A program made the position numbers and the translations under genes. Of a stretch of 64,000 nt of DNA, positions 12,269-25,372 are shown piece by piece. The stretch is from positions 5,804,231 through 5,868,230 of the forward strand of contig OX359285.1 of NCBI GenBank assembly GCA_947179155.2, read 5' to 3'. The DNA comes from Hedera helix (lineage: Eukaryota; Streptophyta; Magnoliopsida; Apiales; Araliaceae). How positions within the stretch are numbered: position 1 is the stretch's first letter; every line of letters starts with the position of its first letter. A model generated the notes under the pieces. The model searched no databases and was not told where the DNA came from. It saw only the letters and a program-made list of their open reading frames with translations.

Positions 12269-14830
12269 ATGTTAAATGTTCTTTCAAATGAGTTATTTGA
12301 TGTTTATTGTTTAATGAAAGATGTTGTGGAGATTTGGAATGCTTTGAACAGGAAATACATCTTGGAAGGATTACAAGAATATCATGGAAACAACAATGGA
12401 GAAAGGAATCATGGCTTCAAGCACAACAACAACAATCGAGGAAGGAACAACAACAACAACAACAACAACAAAAATGGGCATTTCAAGACGCAGAATCAAA
12501 TTGGTAAGAAAAAAAGTAATTGCTTTGTTTGAATTAACCCTGGACATCATGCTGCGCAATGTAGACACAGGAAGAGAAACGACAAACCTAATCAACCAAA
12601 TGCAAATTTGGTTGAGGCAGATGTTATTGTTGCAGTTGTTTTTGAGGTTAACATGGTGGCATATGACAATAATTGAGTGGTTAACTCTAGTATAACCAAG
12701 CACATTTGTGGCATTAAAAATGAATGTTTCTCCTATACACCATTGGGAGAATGAGAGGAACAAGTTTACATAGGAGATTCTACTCCTGCACCTATTCTGG
12801 GAAAAGGACAAGTCCTTATTAGACTTACCTCCAAAAAAATTCTCCTATTGACAGACGTGCTTCATGTGCCAAACATCCGTCAGAACCTTGTGTCTGTGTC
12901 TTTACTAGGCAATGTGAGAATAAAAGTTATTTTTGAGTCAGATAAAATTATAATGACTAAAAATGGGGTATTTGTGTCTGTGTCTTCCGCTTATTTGCTT
13001 GAGTGTGATTCTTTGTCGCATGCTAGACTATGTCATGTTAATTACTCATATATTAAACAAATGAAAGAAATAGTGCTGCATATAGATTTCTTGTTATTAA
13101 AAGTGATGTGTTAGATATTAATACTATGCTTGAAACTAAGAATGCAGAGTTTTTTGAAAATAATTTTCTTATGTTAAAAAATGTTACTCATCATAAACTT
13201 GAGTTACATGACAAGACTTACCTGTTGAACTTAGAAAGAGTAAAAGAGTAAGGAAAGAAAAAATAAATTTTGGTGATGACTTTTATATTTTTTTTAATGG
13301 ATAATGATCTTATTAATTTTTCTGAGGCTGTGACTTCACCCGATACTCCATTCTGGAGAAAGACAATTAATGATGAAATAGAATCTATTATGAGTAACCA
13401 TACTTAGGAGTTAGTTGATTTTCCTCGTGGCACTAAACTCATTAGGTGTAAATGGATTTTTAAAAGAAAATTAAAACCCGATGGCTTTGTTGAAAAGTTT
13501 AAAGCCAGGCTTGTTGCCAAAGGCTTTACACAAAAGAAAAACCTTGATTATTTTGATACTTATTCTCCAGTAGCTAGAATTATTTCTATTAGAGTTTTAA
13601 TTGCTTTGGCTTCTATTTATAATTTGGTTATTCATCAAATGGATGTAAAAACAACATTTTTAAATGGAGACTTAAATGAAGAAATTTACATGGAGCAACC
13701 TGAGGGGTTTCTGGCTCATGGTAACGAAAATAAAGTTTGTAAATTGGTAAAATCATTATACAGACTTAAGCAGACTCTTAAACAATGGCATGATAAATTT
13801 AACTCTGTTATGATTAAAAAAAAAAGAATTTGTTATTAATTATGCAGAAAAGTGCATATATTCTAAATTTGATAAAAATGTGGGGGGGGGGGGGGGGGTT
13901 ATATGTTTTTATATGGATGACATGCTTATCATTGATACTAATTTACATGTTGTTAGTGCTGTTAAATCTATTCTTTATTCGAATTTTGATATGAAAGATT
14001 TGGGAGAAGCTGATGTCATTCTGGAAATAAAATTTATCAAAAATGCTAGTGGAATTTTTATGTCACAAGAACATTACACTGAAAAATTGCTTAAGAAATT
14101 TGGTTAATTTAATTCAAAATATGTGTGCACACCTTATGATCATAGCATTTCTTTAAAGAAGAATAAGGAGAAAGTGTGTCACAAATGAGTATGCACAAAT
14201 TATTGGTAGTCTTGAATTTCTTTCAAACTGCACGAGACCTGACATTGCATATGTTGTAAATCTTTTGAGTAGATATACACATAATCCTAATGATGAGCAT
14301 TGGATAGCTATTTATAGAGTGCTTAAACATTTAAAAAGGACTATGGATTATGGTATATTGTTTACAGGTTATCCATCTGTACTTGAAGTGTACACTGATG
14401 CTAACTGAAACTCTGATTCAGATGAGATTAAATCCACAAATGGATTTATGTTCACCCTTAGTGGTGGTGCTGTCACTTGAAAATCAACTAAGCAAACTTG
14501 TGTTGCTCGTTCCACTATGGAATTTGAGCGTATTGCTTTGGAGTTGGCAATTGCTGAGACTGATTGATTGAGAAGCCTATTAACAGATATCCCTTTATGG
14601 AATAAACCAGTTCCATCTGTGTCTATACGTTGTGATTGTTAAGCCGCAATAGGCCGAGCTTTAAATCAAACTCATAATGACAAGAATAGGCATATACGCT
14701 TAAGGCATAAAAATATTCGATAGCTGCTTAATGGTGATATGATATCTCTAGAGTATGTAAGGTCGAAAATGAATTTAGCCGATCCTTTGACTAAACCACT
14801 TAACAAAAGGTTTGTAAAAATTACATCGAG
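12269..14830 (+). pseudogene. Copia gag-pol remnant
   Basis: Recognisable pieces occur in order. A gag segment ends in a CCHC zinc knuckle (about 12519-12572), broken by a stop after its first residues. An Asn-rich stretch is encoded by AAC repeats (12425-12475). A protease-to-integrase junction segment contains the typical LTDVLHVPNIRQNLVS (about 12848-12900). A reverse transcriptase has MDVKTTFLNGDLNEEIYM (about 13626-13680) and the catalytic YMDD box near 13910. RNase H runs to about 14830. The integrase core between about 13020 and 13300 is essentially gone. In-frame stops and frameshifts occur throughout, and a 17-base G run (13882-13898) lies just before YMDD. It cannot make a working polyprotein. 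Confidence 0.85.
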
Positions 14831-16269
14831 AGGAATATGAGTTATGTCTAGAACAAAAGGTCAACGGTGATGGTAACCCAACCTATATGAATGGAGATCC
14901 CAGAAATTAGGTTCATATGGATAATAACAAGTCACGGGTTGATCATTGTGGCACTATCTAATTTACATTTATATTTAAGTTCATCCTTATGGTATATGAT
15001 AATGCATTTGTAGCAAATGAGGCTTGAGCTTTAAGCTCTTAATGTTTTCATAGTCCATGTTGGATAGTGTAGTAAGTTACAAAACACACTTGACGAAAAA
15101 CAGCTATATGATAGTAGAGGTGCTCTATAAGAATTTATGTGACACCCCCAAATCTAGGCCCACACAGCCCAAACTTGAGTCGTCAAAAGACTACAACAAA
15201 AATATTACAACAAAGCACAACGTACAACAATACAGTGTATAATAATACACAACTAAGTCTTCACTATTATTGCCACACTATTTTACAACACGTGAAGACT
15301 AGGATAGCTATTCCTCGGACTCTCACTCCATCCCCCGGCTAGACCCCGTTACGTTTTCATCTCCTGTTGAAAAACAATGGAACAAAAGAAAGGGTGAGCT
15401 TAAATAGCCCAGTAAGAATATCATGACTAAGATAATGACGAATAAATTATCATTAGCCTTCAACAGTTGAGTTCTTGATAGAATATAATAGACTACAAGG
15501 TTTATATCAAAAACTGCAGTTAAATTCTTGAACAATGTTCAGATCAATAATAGCAGCGGAATGAGCAATCTATTAGAAGAATAATATAGACTATAATGTC
15601 CACTCGCTTCTCTTTTTAGTAAAAATATCATCAACTTTTATCATCTGAAATAACATTAGTCAAGATAATGCAACTTCACAGTTCCTGGTCATAAACATGC
15701 AGATCAACAGTTCATCTTTGCACTACGGGCCAAAGGCATTCAATATAACACCAACGGTCATGATTATACCAGATTCAGCCTTTGGTTATAATCATACCAA
15801 CCAACAGTTCATCTTTGCACTACGGGCCAAAGAGAACATTCACCACGTGCCATAAAAGACACTGAACAGATGTATCGCCTTTAACCTAGTATATCGCCTT
15901 TAACCTATCATCTGTTCAACAATTATATCACATCTGTGCCCCCGGCCACAGATATTCACAACAGCTTGATTCTTGATGATTAATACAAATAACAGTGATA
16001 CAAATGATGAACAGAAGAACAGGATAAACAATAAGTATCGGAAGTTTACTTTGTGCAGATTCAAATAATGTCCAAATTGCCAACATGATGTGAAGTGAAA
16101 TTTAAAAATGATATTCAAGCTCCACAGTTCAAAATAACGATTACAGTTCAATAGAAATGTTCAGAAAATAGGAAGGTTCAGTTGAAATAATGAAATTCAA
16201 CTATTATGGAACATATAATATTTTCAGGAATTATAGAAGCAATAGTTCCATAATAAGTTTCGAATTAGG

Positions 16270-17010
16270 TGTATGAAAGAAAATAATATCCCTTACCGTA
16301 GCAGGTTTGATTAACAAAAGGTGAAGGGAATTAATATCCCTTACCATAGTAAGTTTGAATAATGGAAGATGAAAAAGATGGTATCCCTTATGAGTATAAA
16401 GGAAAATGATATCACTTACGAATATGGAATAAAAGTGTCATTTGATAATTCGTGTGGACAAATTATTTCCACACGAGACAAATAAAAAGGGTTATTCACC
16501 AACAGGCGATAATCCGCGCCGTAAGGTTATTCCCATCAATTTGAATACGAAGAGTTATTCACCAAACAGGCGATAATCCGCGCCGTAAGGTTATTCCCAT
16601 CAATTTGAATACGAAGAGTTCTTCACCAAACAGGCGATAATCCGCACCGTAAGGTTATTCTCAAATATTAATAAGGAATGAATACAAAAGGTTATTCACC
16701 AACAGGCGGTAAACCGCGCCGTAAGGTTATTCCCACAATTTGAATATATGGAAGTAAATGGCACAAGAAAGAAACGATATTATTTTCGAGAATCAAAGAA
16801 TGATAATCCCTTCAAGTAAGAAAGAAAATAATATCCATTTATGATGATGCAAAGAATGATACCCCTTACCGTAGTAAGTTAGAATATGAAAGAAGATAAT
16901 ATTCCTTACCGTAGTAAATTTAAATAATAGAAGATGAAAGAATATGATATTCCTTACCGTAGTAAATTTAAATAATAGAAGATGAAAGAATATGATATTC
17001 CTTACCTTAA
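16270..17010. repeat. Interspersed repeats with the core ATATCCCTTACCGTAGTAA
   Basis: About eight degenerate units carry AATAATATCCCTTACCGTAG-like cores. The last two (about 16890-17005) are near-perfect tandem copies of about 55 bp. The 16490-16745 array interrupts the series. No coding potential. Confidence 0.7.
16490..16745. repeat. Tandem repeat, four units of about 62-74 bp
   Basis: Each unit contains TTCACCAAACAGGCGATAAT followed by CCGCGCCGTAAGGTTATT, starting near 16490, 16552, 16616 and 16690. Units 1 and 2 are almost identical; units 3 and 4 are diverged. GGCG and CGCC words within each unit could pair. The array lies inside the 3.3-kb solo LTR. Confidence 0.85.
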
Positions 17011-18730
17011 CACGTGACTGAATATTGATTTAAATGAGGTTGATCAACCTATATATTTATAATAAAATTAGTAATTACAATATATAAATTTCAAAGTGTA
17101 TGATAACTCGTATAATATGAATTATCAAAATTATATATATTTAACATAATTTTTGTAGTATAATATAATAACTTTAGAATAGTTTTTAAAATAATAGTTC
17201 AAAATAAATCTTCCAAAGAAAGCTTTTAAAAATGAATCTTCTCAAAGAAGAGTCTTCTAAAGGAAGATTTGTGAATACCGTGAAAAATAGGAATTTATGA
17301 AATTACTACTCTTTAATAAAAGACTTACTTGAAAAATTCCTGCACTCCTTTTGGCTTTCAAACTCTCAAAATAACCTTACTATGCTCAAAATTCTCTCAC
17401 AATAAACTTATAGAAAAATTTATGTATTTTAGATATGATTTTCTTATTCAGGGAAAGGCCTATTTATAGTAAATGAAGTTACTATGCGTAGCACGCCGGG
17501 GAAGGAAAAATTGGGGGGCTGCGCCTCCCCCCGGCTGCGCAAACGTTTTTAAAAATTTTTCAATACTTGCACAGTAACTTTGCACAGTAACTTTAAAAAT
17601 TTTCAAAAAGTGAACAGTAATGAACAGTAACTTCTGTCGGTAGATGAACAGTGTCTTTCCCGAGATGAACAGTAACTTCCGTCAGTGAATAGTAACTTTT
17701 CCGGGAATGAATAGTAATTTTTGAAAAATAATAATATTATATATATACATTTTTTTAATAAAACAAAAATACCAATTAGTAATATGACAACTAAAATAAT
17801 TCTACCACAGTGATAACAATAATTCAAAATAATGTAACGACTACTGTGTCGATTATCAGATCAATAATATGAATTACTATGCATTTGTTACTGTGGCAAT
17901 TATTGGTTTAATAATGCAACGTGTCGTGTAGTAACAATAATGCAAAATACTGTGTAGCAACAATTATTGAATATTATGCAGTGATAATTATTGATGAAAT
18001 GATGCGTAACAATTACGGTGTCAATTATCAGACCAATAATATGAGACACTGTGCAATACCGTGTGCTACTGTAGAATACCGTGTGCTACACTGAAATACC
18101 ATAAATTACCGTATGCTACTATTCTTTTATCACCGGTATTTTAACAGTTAACATCGTTGACTATTTTTATTTAGAAAGGTTACTTCTGTCGTTTTCTATA
18201 TCCGACAATTATTCCGTTGTGGGGTCCACCAATAATTAGTTATTTCGGCGCCGTCGTACGACCCGAATATTCCCCGACCAAACTAATATTCCCCGACAAA
18301 ACGAATATTGTCCGACAAAATAAAATTTTCACATAACATCCTTAACTTTTAACTTTATCGATTTAACCACTTACTGTTTCAGAAAATATATATATGAAGA
18401 AAAATTAAATTTTATATTTCATAAAATTCGGGGTCTTACAATTTAGGCAAATTCTCTAAAGCTCTCATGAAATCACGATTTGGCACATGGCCGAAAATGT
18501 GCCCAACCACGTTGAACAAGCCCGCTTCGAAATTGTAATGTGAATGATAGGTATTTAAATTCATACTAGAGGAATGTACGAGGTTCATAGAAACTTCTTG
18601 TTTCACTTATTTCCCATGAATTTAGCTTTATTTATTTTATGTATTGGTTCATAGCCCAAAAGGCACCAATACTTATGCATTGCATTTTCACTTCTTAATT
18701 TTTATTTCTCTTAATACTTGCCTTTGAAAT

Positions 18731-18740
18731 TGTGGGGGAT
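18731..18740 (+). promoter_or_regulatory. Polypurine tract of the Copia element
   Basis: TGTGGGGGAT lies immediately before the 3' LTR start at 18741, in the place expected for the plus-strand priming site. Confidence 0.65.
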
Positions 18741-18906
18741 TGTTAAATTTTTTAAAGGAATTTCAAAGTCAAGTCAATTAATTAGTGTGATTCATTTTCT
18801 ACTATTTTCTTTTGCTACAAAATCAATGGTATTGATCCCTATCGTAAGTTGACTACCGTTGCAAATCTTGATATAAAGAGAACTCAGGATGCATGTTTTC
18901 TTCTTA

Positions 18907-18948
<42 letters not shown>

Positions 18949-19227
18949 CATTACCATATTTTTTTCTTCAATTATTTATTCTAAAACTCAAGAAAAAACA
19001 ATAGGTTATTCATGTCATCTTCTCTATTTGAGTGCACATTAGAGAAGACAAAATTATTAAATTCTGGAGGGTATCCGTTGTGACCTTTTGCACCGGTGAT
19101 ATATTTATATCAAAGGGACAAAAATTATCCTTAAGAACAATGCTCTATGCACGCTTCAATTCATTTGGGTGATATCTTCTCAACTCTCTTTTAATTTTCA
19201 TAGTTGTTTTCCAATTATTTTTTTACA
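18741..19227 (+). repeat. 3' LTR of the Copia element
   Basis: It starts TGTTAAATTTTTT, ends TTTTTTTACA, and contains a (TA)n run at about 18909-18947. It matches the 5' LTR but lacks that copy's duplicated tail. Confidence 0.75.
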
Positions 19228-19787
19228 GACCTGAATTCGTTTATTAATGAGTCAATTTTGAGTAAATTTTTGGATTCGACATTTCAATCGAGCTGGATGT
19301 GAAAGACCTTGTACTCTATTCAATTTCTCTATGAACAGCTCAATGTCTTCCGAATCATTCGCTATGAAATCGATCAAATAGGTTCGTTTATGGTTCGTGA
19401 GTACGCTTATATATGTATATGTATATACATACTTAGTTTTGTATCATTCAATCGCTTCGATGGCCGATGTTGTCTCAGACAATTTCTCTTCCCTAGTTCA
19501 CTAATAAATTTAACGATTTATCATCCTTAGTTCATCATTTATACTCTGTTGTCTAACTAATACACTATTTTTTTCATCATTTATTGTGTAGATAATCTCA
19601 AGATCTACTGATGCATGGTTATGATTTAAGAGATTTCAAACAGATCTAGGGATTAACTTCAATTAATAGTAAGTTATTAGTCCCTGACTCCCCAAATTCA
19701 TGTATATAACTCCAATTTCATTCTTCCTAAATCATTTGAAACCCTAGTTTTATTTTATTCTGAACTCTCAAGCTAAACTTCTTCAAA
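19228..19787. other. Region between the Copia element and the hAT gene
   Basis: AT-rich sequence, probably including the 5' untranslated part of the hAT transposase gene. I see no terminal inverted repeat here that I could assign to the hAT element. Confidence 0.4.
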
Positions 19788-22729
19788 ATGTCAAACTCAG
19801 AGTCTGCTACTGGTACTCAACTAACAAGTGCTAACGATAATGGTAATAGCTTTTCAATTTTGATTAATGTTCAATTTAGGTCATAGTTTAATTTTTATTT
19901 TCATTCAGAGTTCTTAACCTCTCATTATTTATCTATCTTTTTTTTAGATGGCTTGGTCAATAAATCACCACCACCACCACCAGTAGTTAATCATTCACAA
20001 GCCTATGATAATGGCAATAGTTCTACCACTGGTGATGCTATCATTGTAATTGATAGTCCTAAGGGGATGAGAGAAAAATACTGCTAATGAAGAAAATGGA
20101 GAACAAGGAAATAGGAGAAAAACTTCAAAAGTTTGGTCTGAATTTAGTATCATTAAATTACAATATGGTAGCAAAAAAATCCAATGCAATTATTATTTTG
20201 CTAAGCTTGCATATCAAAGCACTGGTTCAACTAGCCATTTAAATAGACACATGTTAACTCACACTATTCGCTTATCTAAAATTGCTGGAACAAAGCAGAG
20301 TATGTTGGCTTACCCTATTATTGAATGTGGTGATAAAATGAGTAATTTGATAACTTTTTATCTCTGAAAAAGAGAGGACTAGATATATTATGGCAAAAAT
20401 GATTATGGTGCATGAATATCCCTTTAGAATGGTTGATCATGAATTTTTTAATCTTTTTTTGTAATCTCTGAACCCTAAATTTCATCATATTTCTCATGTT
20501 ACTCTGAAGAATGATTGCATGAAAATTTGTGCTTTAGAAAAGAAAAAAGTGAAAGCTTTATTGGTTGGCATTGATAGAGTGAGTTTAACTTCTGACTAGC
20601 TTATGGACATCTAATCAAATAATTGGGTACATGTGTCTCACTGCACATTTCTTAGATTCTAATTGGAGGCTTCAAAAAAGAGTTCTGAATTTCTATCATT
20701 TATCACCTCTTCACACTGGTCTCATGATTAATGATATCATTTTTTCTTGTCTTAGTGAATGGAGCATTAAAAATAAGATAACCACAATCAATTTAGACAA
20801 TGAATCTTCTAATGATTCTGCAATTAGGAATCTTAAAGACAATTTTTTATTAAAAGATAATTTATTTTTTGGTGGAAAAATATTTCATGTAAGATGTTGT
20901 GCTCATATTCTCAATATTATAACACAAGATGATTTAGGTGTGATTCAAAGTTTTATTGTGAAGGTTTGTGATAGTGTGAAATATTTTAAGGGATCCCCTT
21001 CTAGACTTCATAAATTTTCTGAGACTGCAAATCAAATGCAATTATGCCAACTAGAAAACTTGTTTTAGATATGACAACTCGTTGGAACTCCACTTATGTC
21101 ATGCTTGAGTCTATTATGTAGTTTAGGGAGGTGTTCCCTATGTATCAAGAAAGGGATCCACATGGCTTTCAAGATGAAAGAAAAATTTGATAAGTATTGG
21201 GGATAGTGTAACATTCTGATGGCAATTGCATCTATCCTTGACCCAAGATATAAGATGCAATTGGTCATCTTCTGGTTTTCAAAAAATTTTACAATTGGGT
21301 TTAAAGCTGACAGAAACATTGAGCTTGTAAAAAGAGTAATTTATGAGTTGTATGAGTATTATGTAGTTATTCACTATCTGATGCCTAATAGTGTGCCTAT
21401 TATGGAGGGTGTAACGCCCCGGGAATCCCCGTTACTGGCCACGGGCGACCCCCGGTCATTAACGAACAACCTTCTCCTTACTACCACAACATAATATAAT
21501 ACAATGCTGCTAAAAACTCAATAAATTTAAACTTTTATAATATACCCTTGAACTCTGCCTCAGAATCGAAATATTTACAATGCTCTAGAAACTTAGATCA
21601 TTTATAACATGACCTAGTCTATTACATTCATTATGAGTACAAAAAACTCATTTGCTGACAATTACAGTGACATTACGTCTATCTGTTTATAACCATCTTC
21701 TCTCGTAAGTAGGGAACATAATTCATTTGAAATGTTTTACAATCACATGATACAATTTATGACGACTATAGTTTAAATACAAAATATAAACGTCTAACTA
21801 TAATCATTAACTACCAAATAACGGCATATCTTAATTGACCACAACGTAGTCCTTAATTTTTCTTAAGCAACAATCATTCTTGATTTCTGGGTGCTATTGG
21901 GACTTTCAGATTTCTTTGTCCTCAGCTGAAAGTGTTTGTTTTAAGCAAGAGTGAGCACGACGGCTCAGCAAGTCTAACAGTTATCACATAACACGTTGAT
22001 CACATTTTAAATCATGCTCCACACTTCGCATTTCATATAGGCATCATGCTTATTAAGCTTTGCATTTATACAATTACTTCATGCTTATAATGCATCTCAA
22101 TATTTCCAAGTTATATAAAGCATATAACACATTTCAACTCATATATAACATCAATTGTATATCAGTTATTCACATCATATGACTGTACAAAGGCATATTA
22201 AAAATCAATCCGCATATACAATAAGTGTATACATAACAATTTATACATATAACAACAAGTTTATAAGAACATCACATAGCACTGAAAAACTTGCCTTAAT
22301 TGCTTCATCGCTTACGCCTACACAATTCAATTTACTTCATTTGAAAGACCTAATATGATTATCTTTCAATTAGTAATGCGCATAGGGATTCATTTATCAT
22401 TCTCAAATAAATTGACTTGACAACACATAGTTTCCTATTTACTAACTCACAAATTATATGATAATATTATCATAATTGGAGAATATTTTAATTACCGACC
22501 AGTATTATTATGCATTAATAATACCTCATTCAATTACGAACGTTATTAAATATTAAACAACATCTTAATTTGTTACTAATATTATTAAGCCCTTAATAAT
22601 ATTCACCCAATTACCAATATTATTAATCAATTAATAATATTTCATCACTTGCTATTATCATTAAATATTTAATAATAATTTACTCATTTAGTAATAATTA
22701 AAGACTTAACAATTAAATATAAATTGTCT

Positions 22730-23400
22730 AAACACTTTATCATTTTCTTAATTTCTTCACTTTATTTATTTAATATTAATTAAATAAATAAATAATTTAA
22801 TTAACTTTACTTGTTATTTATCATTACATAAACAATTATCATTTTAAACTTATTTTTCTTTAATTATTATTTAATATCATTTAAATAATAATTAATTAAT
22901 TAATTATTCTCATTTTCTTTAATGATTATTGAATATCATTAAATAATAACTTCTTAATTAATTAACCCCATTTATTATTTAATATTAATTAAATAACAAA
23001 TGATCATTTTATTCACTTCATCTCCCTTTAATTATTATTTAATATCCTTTAAATAATAATTAAATAATGAATCATTCTTATTTATTAAATAATAAATAAT
23101 TACCTTATTACCTTTATCTTCCTTTAATTATTATTTAGTATCCTTTAAATAATAATTAGATAACTAATCACCATTATTTATTATTTAATATTAATTAAAT
23201 AATAAATAATTATTTTATTAACTTCATATACTCATTTACTTTATTTATTATTTAGTATTTAAATAATAAATAATTAATTAAATTATTTTTATTTACTTTA
23301 TTTATTATTTAATATTATTGAAATAATAAATAGTAACATTTATGTATTATTTAATTAAAATTGAATAATACATAATTATTTTATTCTTTTATCCTTATTT
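22730..23400. repeat. Array of about ten AT-rich palindromes
   Basis: Repeated hairpin-forming words of the type TTATTATTTAATAT-n-TTAAATAATAA recur about every 55-65 bp (near 22770, 22865, 22925, 22970, 23035, 23130, 23180, 23240, 23300 and 23345). Several differ by paired changes in the two arms. No coding sequence. Confidence 0.7.
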
Positions 23401-25289
23401 TTCTTAAGCCCTTCGTATTTATTAAGAATACTTAATTGACTTATTATTGTTATAACTCTTGGATATCTTTAGTATATTTCATTCCATACACAAATAATTT
23501 TCATTTAATTTTTCAACGTTATTCACTATTTTTAAATAGTCCATTTTTGTCCAAAATTTGCTGTATTTATTAAAAATTTAGTTTGATCAGAAAATTATGA
23601 AATTTATATAACAATTGCCTTCCATCCTAGAAAACCTCCCGTAAAAATTTCATAAGATTCTGAGTTGCACACATCAAGTTATTGCCGACATAATTTTTAA
23701 AACGTACGAAATTGTTTGGGTCATAACTCACTCATCCGAGGTCGGATCGAGTTCAATATTTTATAGTGGCTGCTCTATACCATATACTACCACATATAAA
23801 ATGACCGAAATTTTTGGAGCAAGCCAAGTGGCCAAAACAAGCTTTTTAAAAATCTGGACAATAGTTTTTTGGCATTTTTTCGGTAGGAATTATTTTACTA
23901 GAAAAATCACCATAAATAGCTCATTTAATATTTTTTAGTCTTTCCACTTGTAATCTCTTCTTATATCATAATCCTACCACCCAAAATTTACGGATCACGA
24001 ATATGACTTACGAAACATGAACAGTAACTCCGGGAATGGACTGCCCAGTTTTGGTTTTCCGGCGAAAATCGATTTCATGTTTTTGTCAAACTTTCCAATA
24101 TAAATACATATCAAAACTCATGTTAAACCCTAGATATACTAGTCTAGCATGAATTTAAGCATCAAGAGTTTTGAAAATAATTTTCTACCATTAAAATTAA
24201 ATATAGAGTAAAGAAAACACCAAAACTAGGGTTTTTCATCAACTAAAATCAATCTAAGCTTTCTTAACATTTTAGGTGATCAAAACATATATCACCAACA
24301 CAAGACTTTACAAAATCCTTAGATCTATTTTAAAAACTTGTAGATCCATAATCTTTCCATATGGATCTACCACCATAACCCTAGATCTAACAATATAAGT
24401 TAAACTAGAGTTTTAGGGTTAAGATTCATTATACATTTCCTTGATGATCTTCTTCTTCCTCATGGATGCTAGACATCTATTGCTAGACTCCTTCTCTTTC
24501 TCTTTTTTCTACCCGAAATAGGTTCACCTTCCTTAGCTTTCTCTCAAGTTCACACAAAGCTCTATCTTTGTATCTACACTTAGTGATTCCAACCAAAGAA
24601 CCAAACTCTAGCAACTAAACAAATGACCTCTATTTGTAGAAAAACCAAAGTTAGGGCAAAGTGGTCTTTAATCCTCAAATGAGAAGTTTCCTAAAAAAAA
24701 TTCTCATGGGCACATTAGTCATTAATCATTGCAAGCTAAGGATAAAAATGTCATTAAGATAACTCTAGAAAATTTCTTAGAGATTTTCTACTAGGATTCA
24801 TTTGACATTAATAGTTTTTACTAAGGGCAATGTGGTCATTAGGTCATTACTAGAAATTTTCCTAGCAATTTTCTTTATGACATCAAAATCATTAACAAAT
24901 TTCATTAAGACAAAATGGTCCTTAAGGCATAAAAAGACACCTTCCTAATACATTCATTTTTAGTTAACCAATGTAAGCATCACTTCATCATTAATTACAC
25001 CTTAAGGTCACATCACTTCTCTTTCTCCCACACAAGCTACAACATAGCCCCCCTAATCATAGCTTCATAACATTCACATCTCTTATACCACTTACACACA
25101 TCACCAACTAGTCACTCACGTCACCTTTTTGATCCTACCAATGCAACTTTGGATAAAACAAATATAAAAAGTCTTCTCACTTGTTTTATTTTTCAAGGAC
25201 ACTAATATTCCTCAATTCCTACACTTAACCCAAGTATGGTTATATTAATCACAGCTAGTTTATTAACTCATACCTCAATTTATTTAGCA

Positions 25290-25370
<81 letters not shown>
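25290..25370. repeat. Compound (GT)n(AT)n microsatellite
   Basis: About eight GT units are followed by about 32 AT units. It is located inside the 5-kb solo LTR. Confidence 0.95.

Positions 25371-25372
<2 letters not shown>

Larger units (their letters stand above)
15138..18440 (+). mobile_element. Probable solo LTR of a long-LTR retrotransposon (3.3 kb)
   Basis: The insert starts TGTGACACCCCC and ends GGGGTCTTACA, with a perfect 5-bp duplication ATTTA at 15133-15137 and 18441-18445. TG..CA ends with a 5-bp duplication indicate an LTR. No gag or pol sequence and no second LTR copy is inside, so a recombination-derived solo LTR is the simplest reading. The ends and internal words such as GAACAGTAAC and AGGGTGAGC resemble the insert at 21410-26376. 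These ends recall long-LTR Ty3/Gypsy chromoviruses (Tekay/Del), which is an inference. It contains two tandem-repeat arrays. Confidence 0.75.
11375..19227 (+). mobile_element. Decayed Ty1/Copia retrotransposon with nested insertion
   Basis: The element is bounded by two related LTRs (11375-12017 and 18741-19227) and contains gag, protease, reverse transcriptase and RNase H remnants on the plus strand. Both LTRs share ATTAATTAGTGTGATT near the start, a (TA)n core, and the TTACA end. The 3' LTR follows a polypurine tract. A 3.3-kb LTR-like insertion (15138-18440) sits between RNase H and the 3' LTR. The flanking 5-mers, GACTC and GACCT, agree at only three positions, so the target duplication is decayed or the ends are slightly off. 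The element is defective: it has stops, and integrase is largely missing. Confidence 0.8.

Noticed and set aside
12371..12811. 146-codon minus-strand open frame
   Set aside because: It is the antisense of the Copia gag/protease remnant, and the poly-Val tract is the complement of the AAC repeats.
16490..16745. Regular repeats suggestive of a CRISPR array
   Set aside because: The repeats are contiguous without unique spacers and lie inside a plant retrotransposon LTR.
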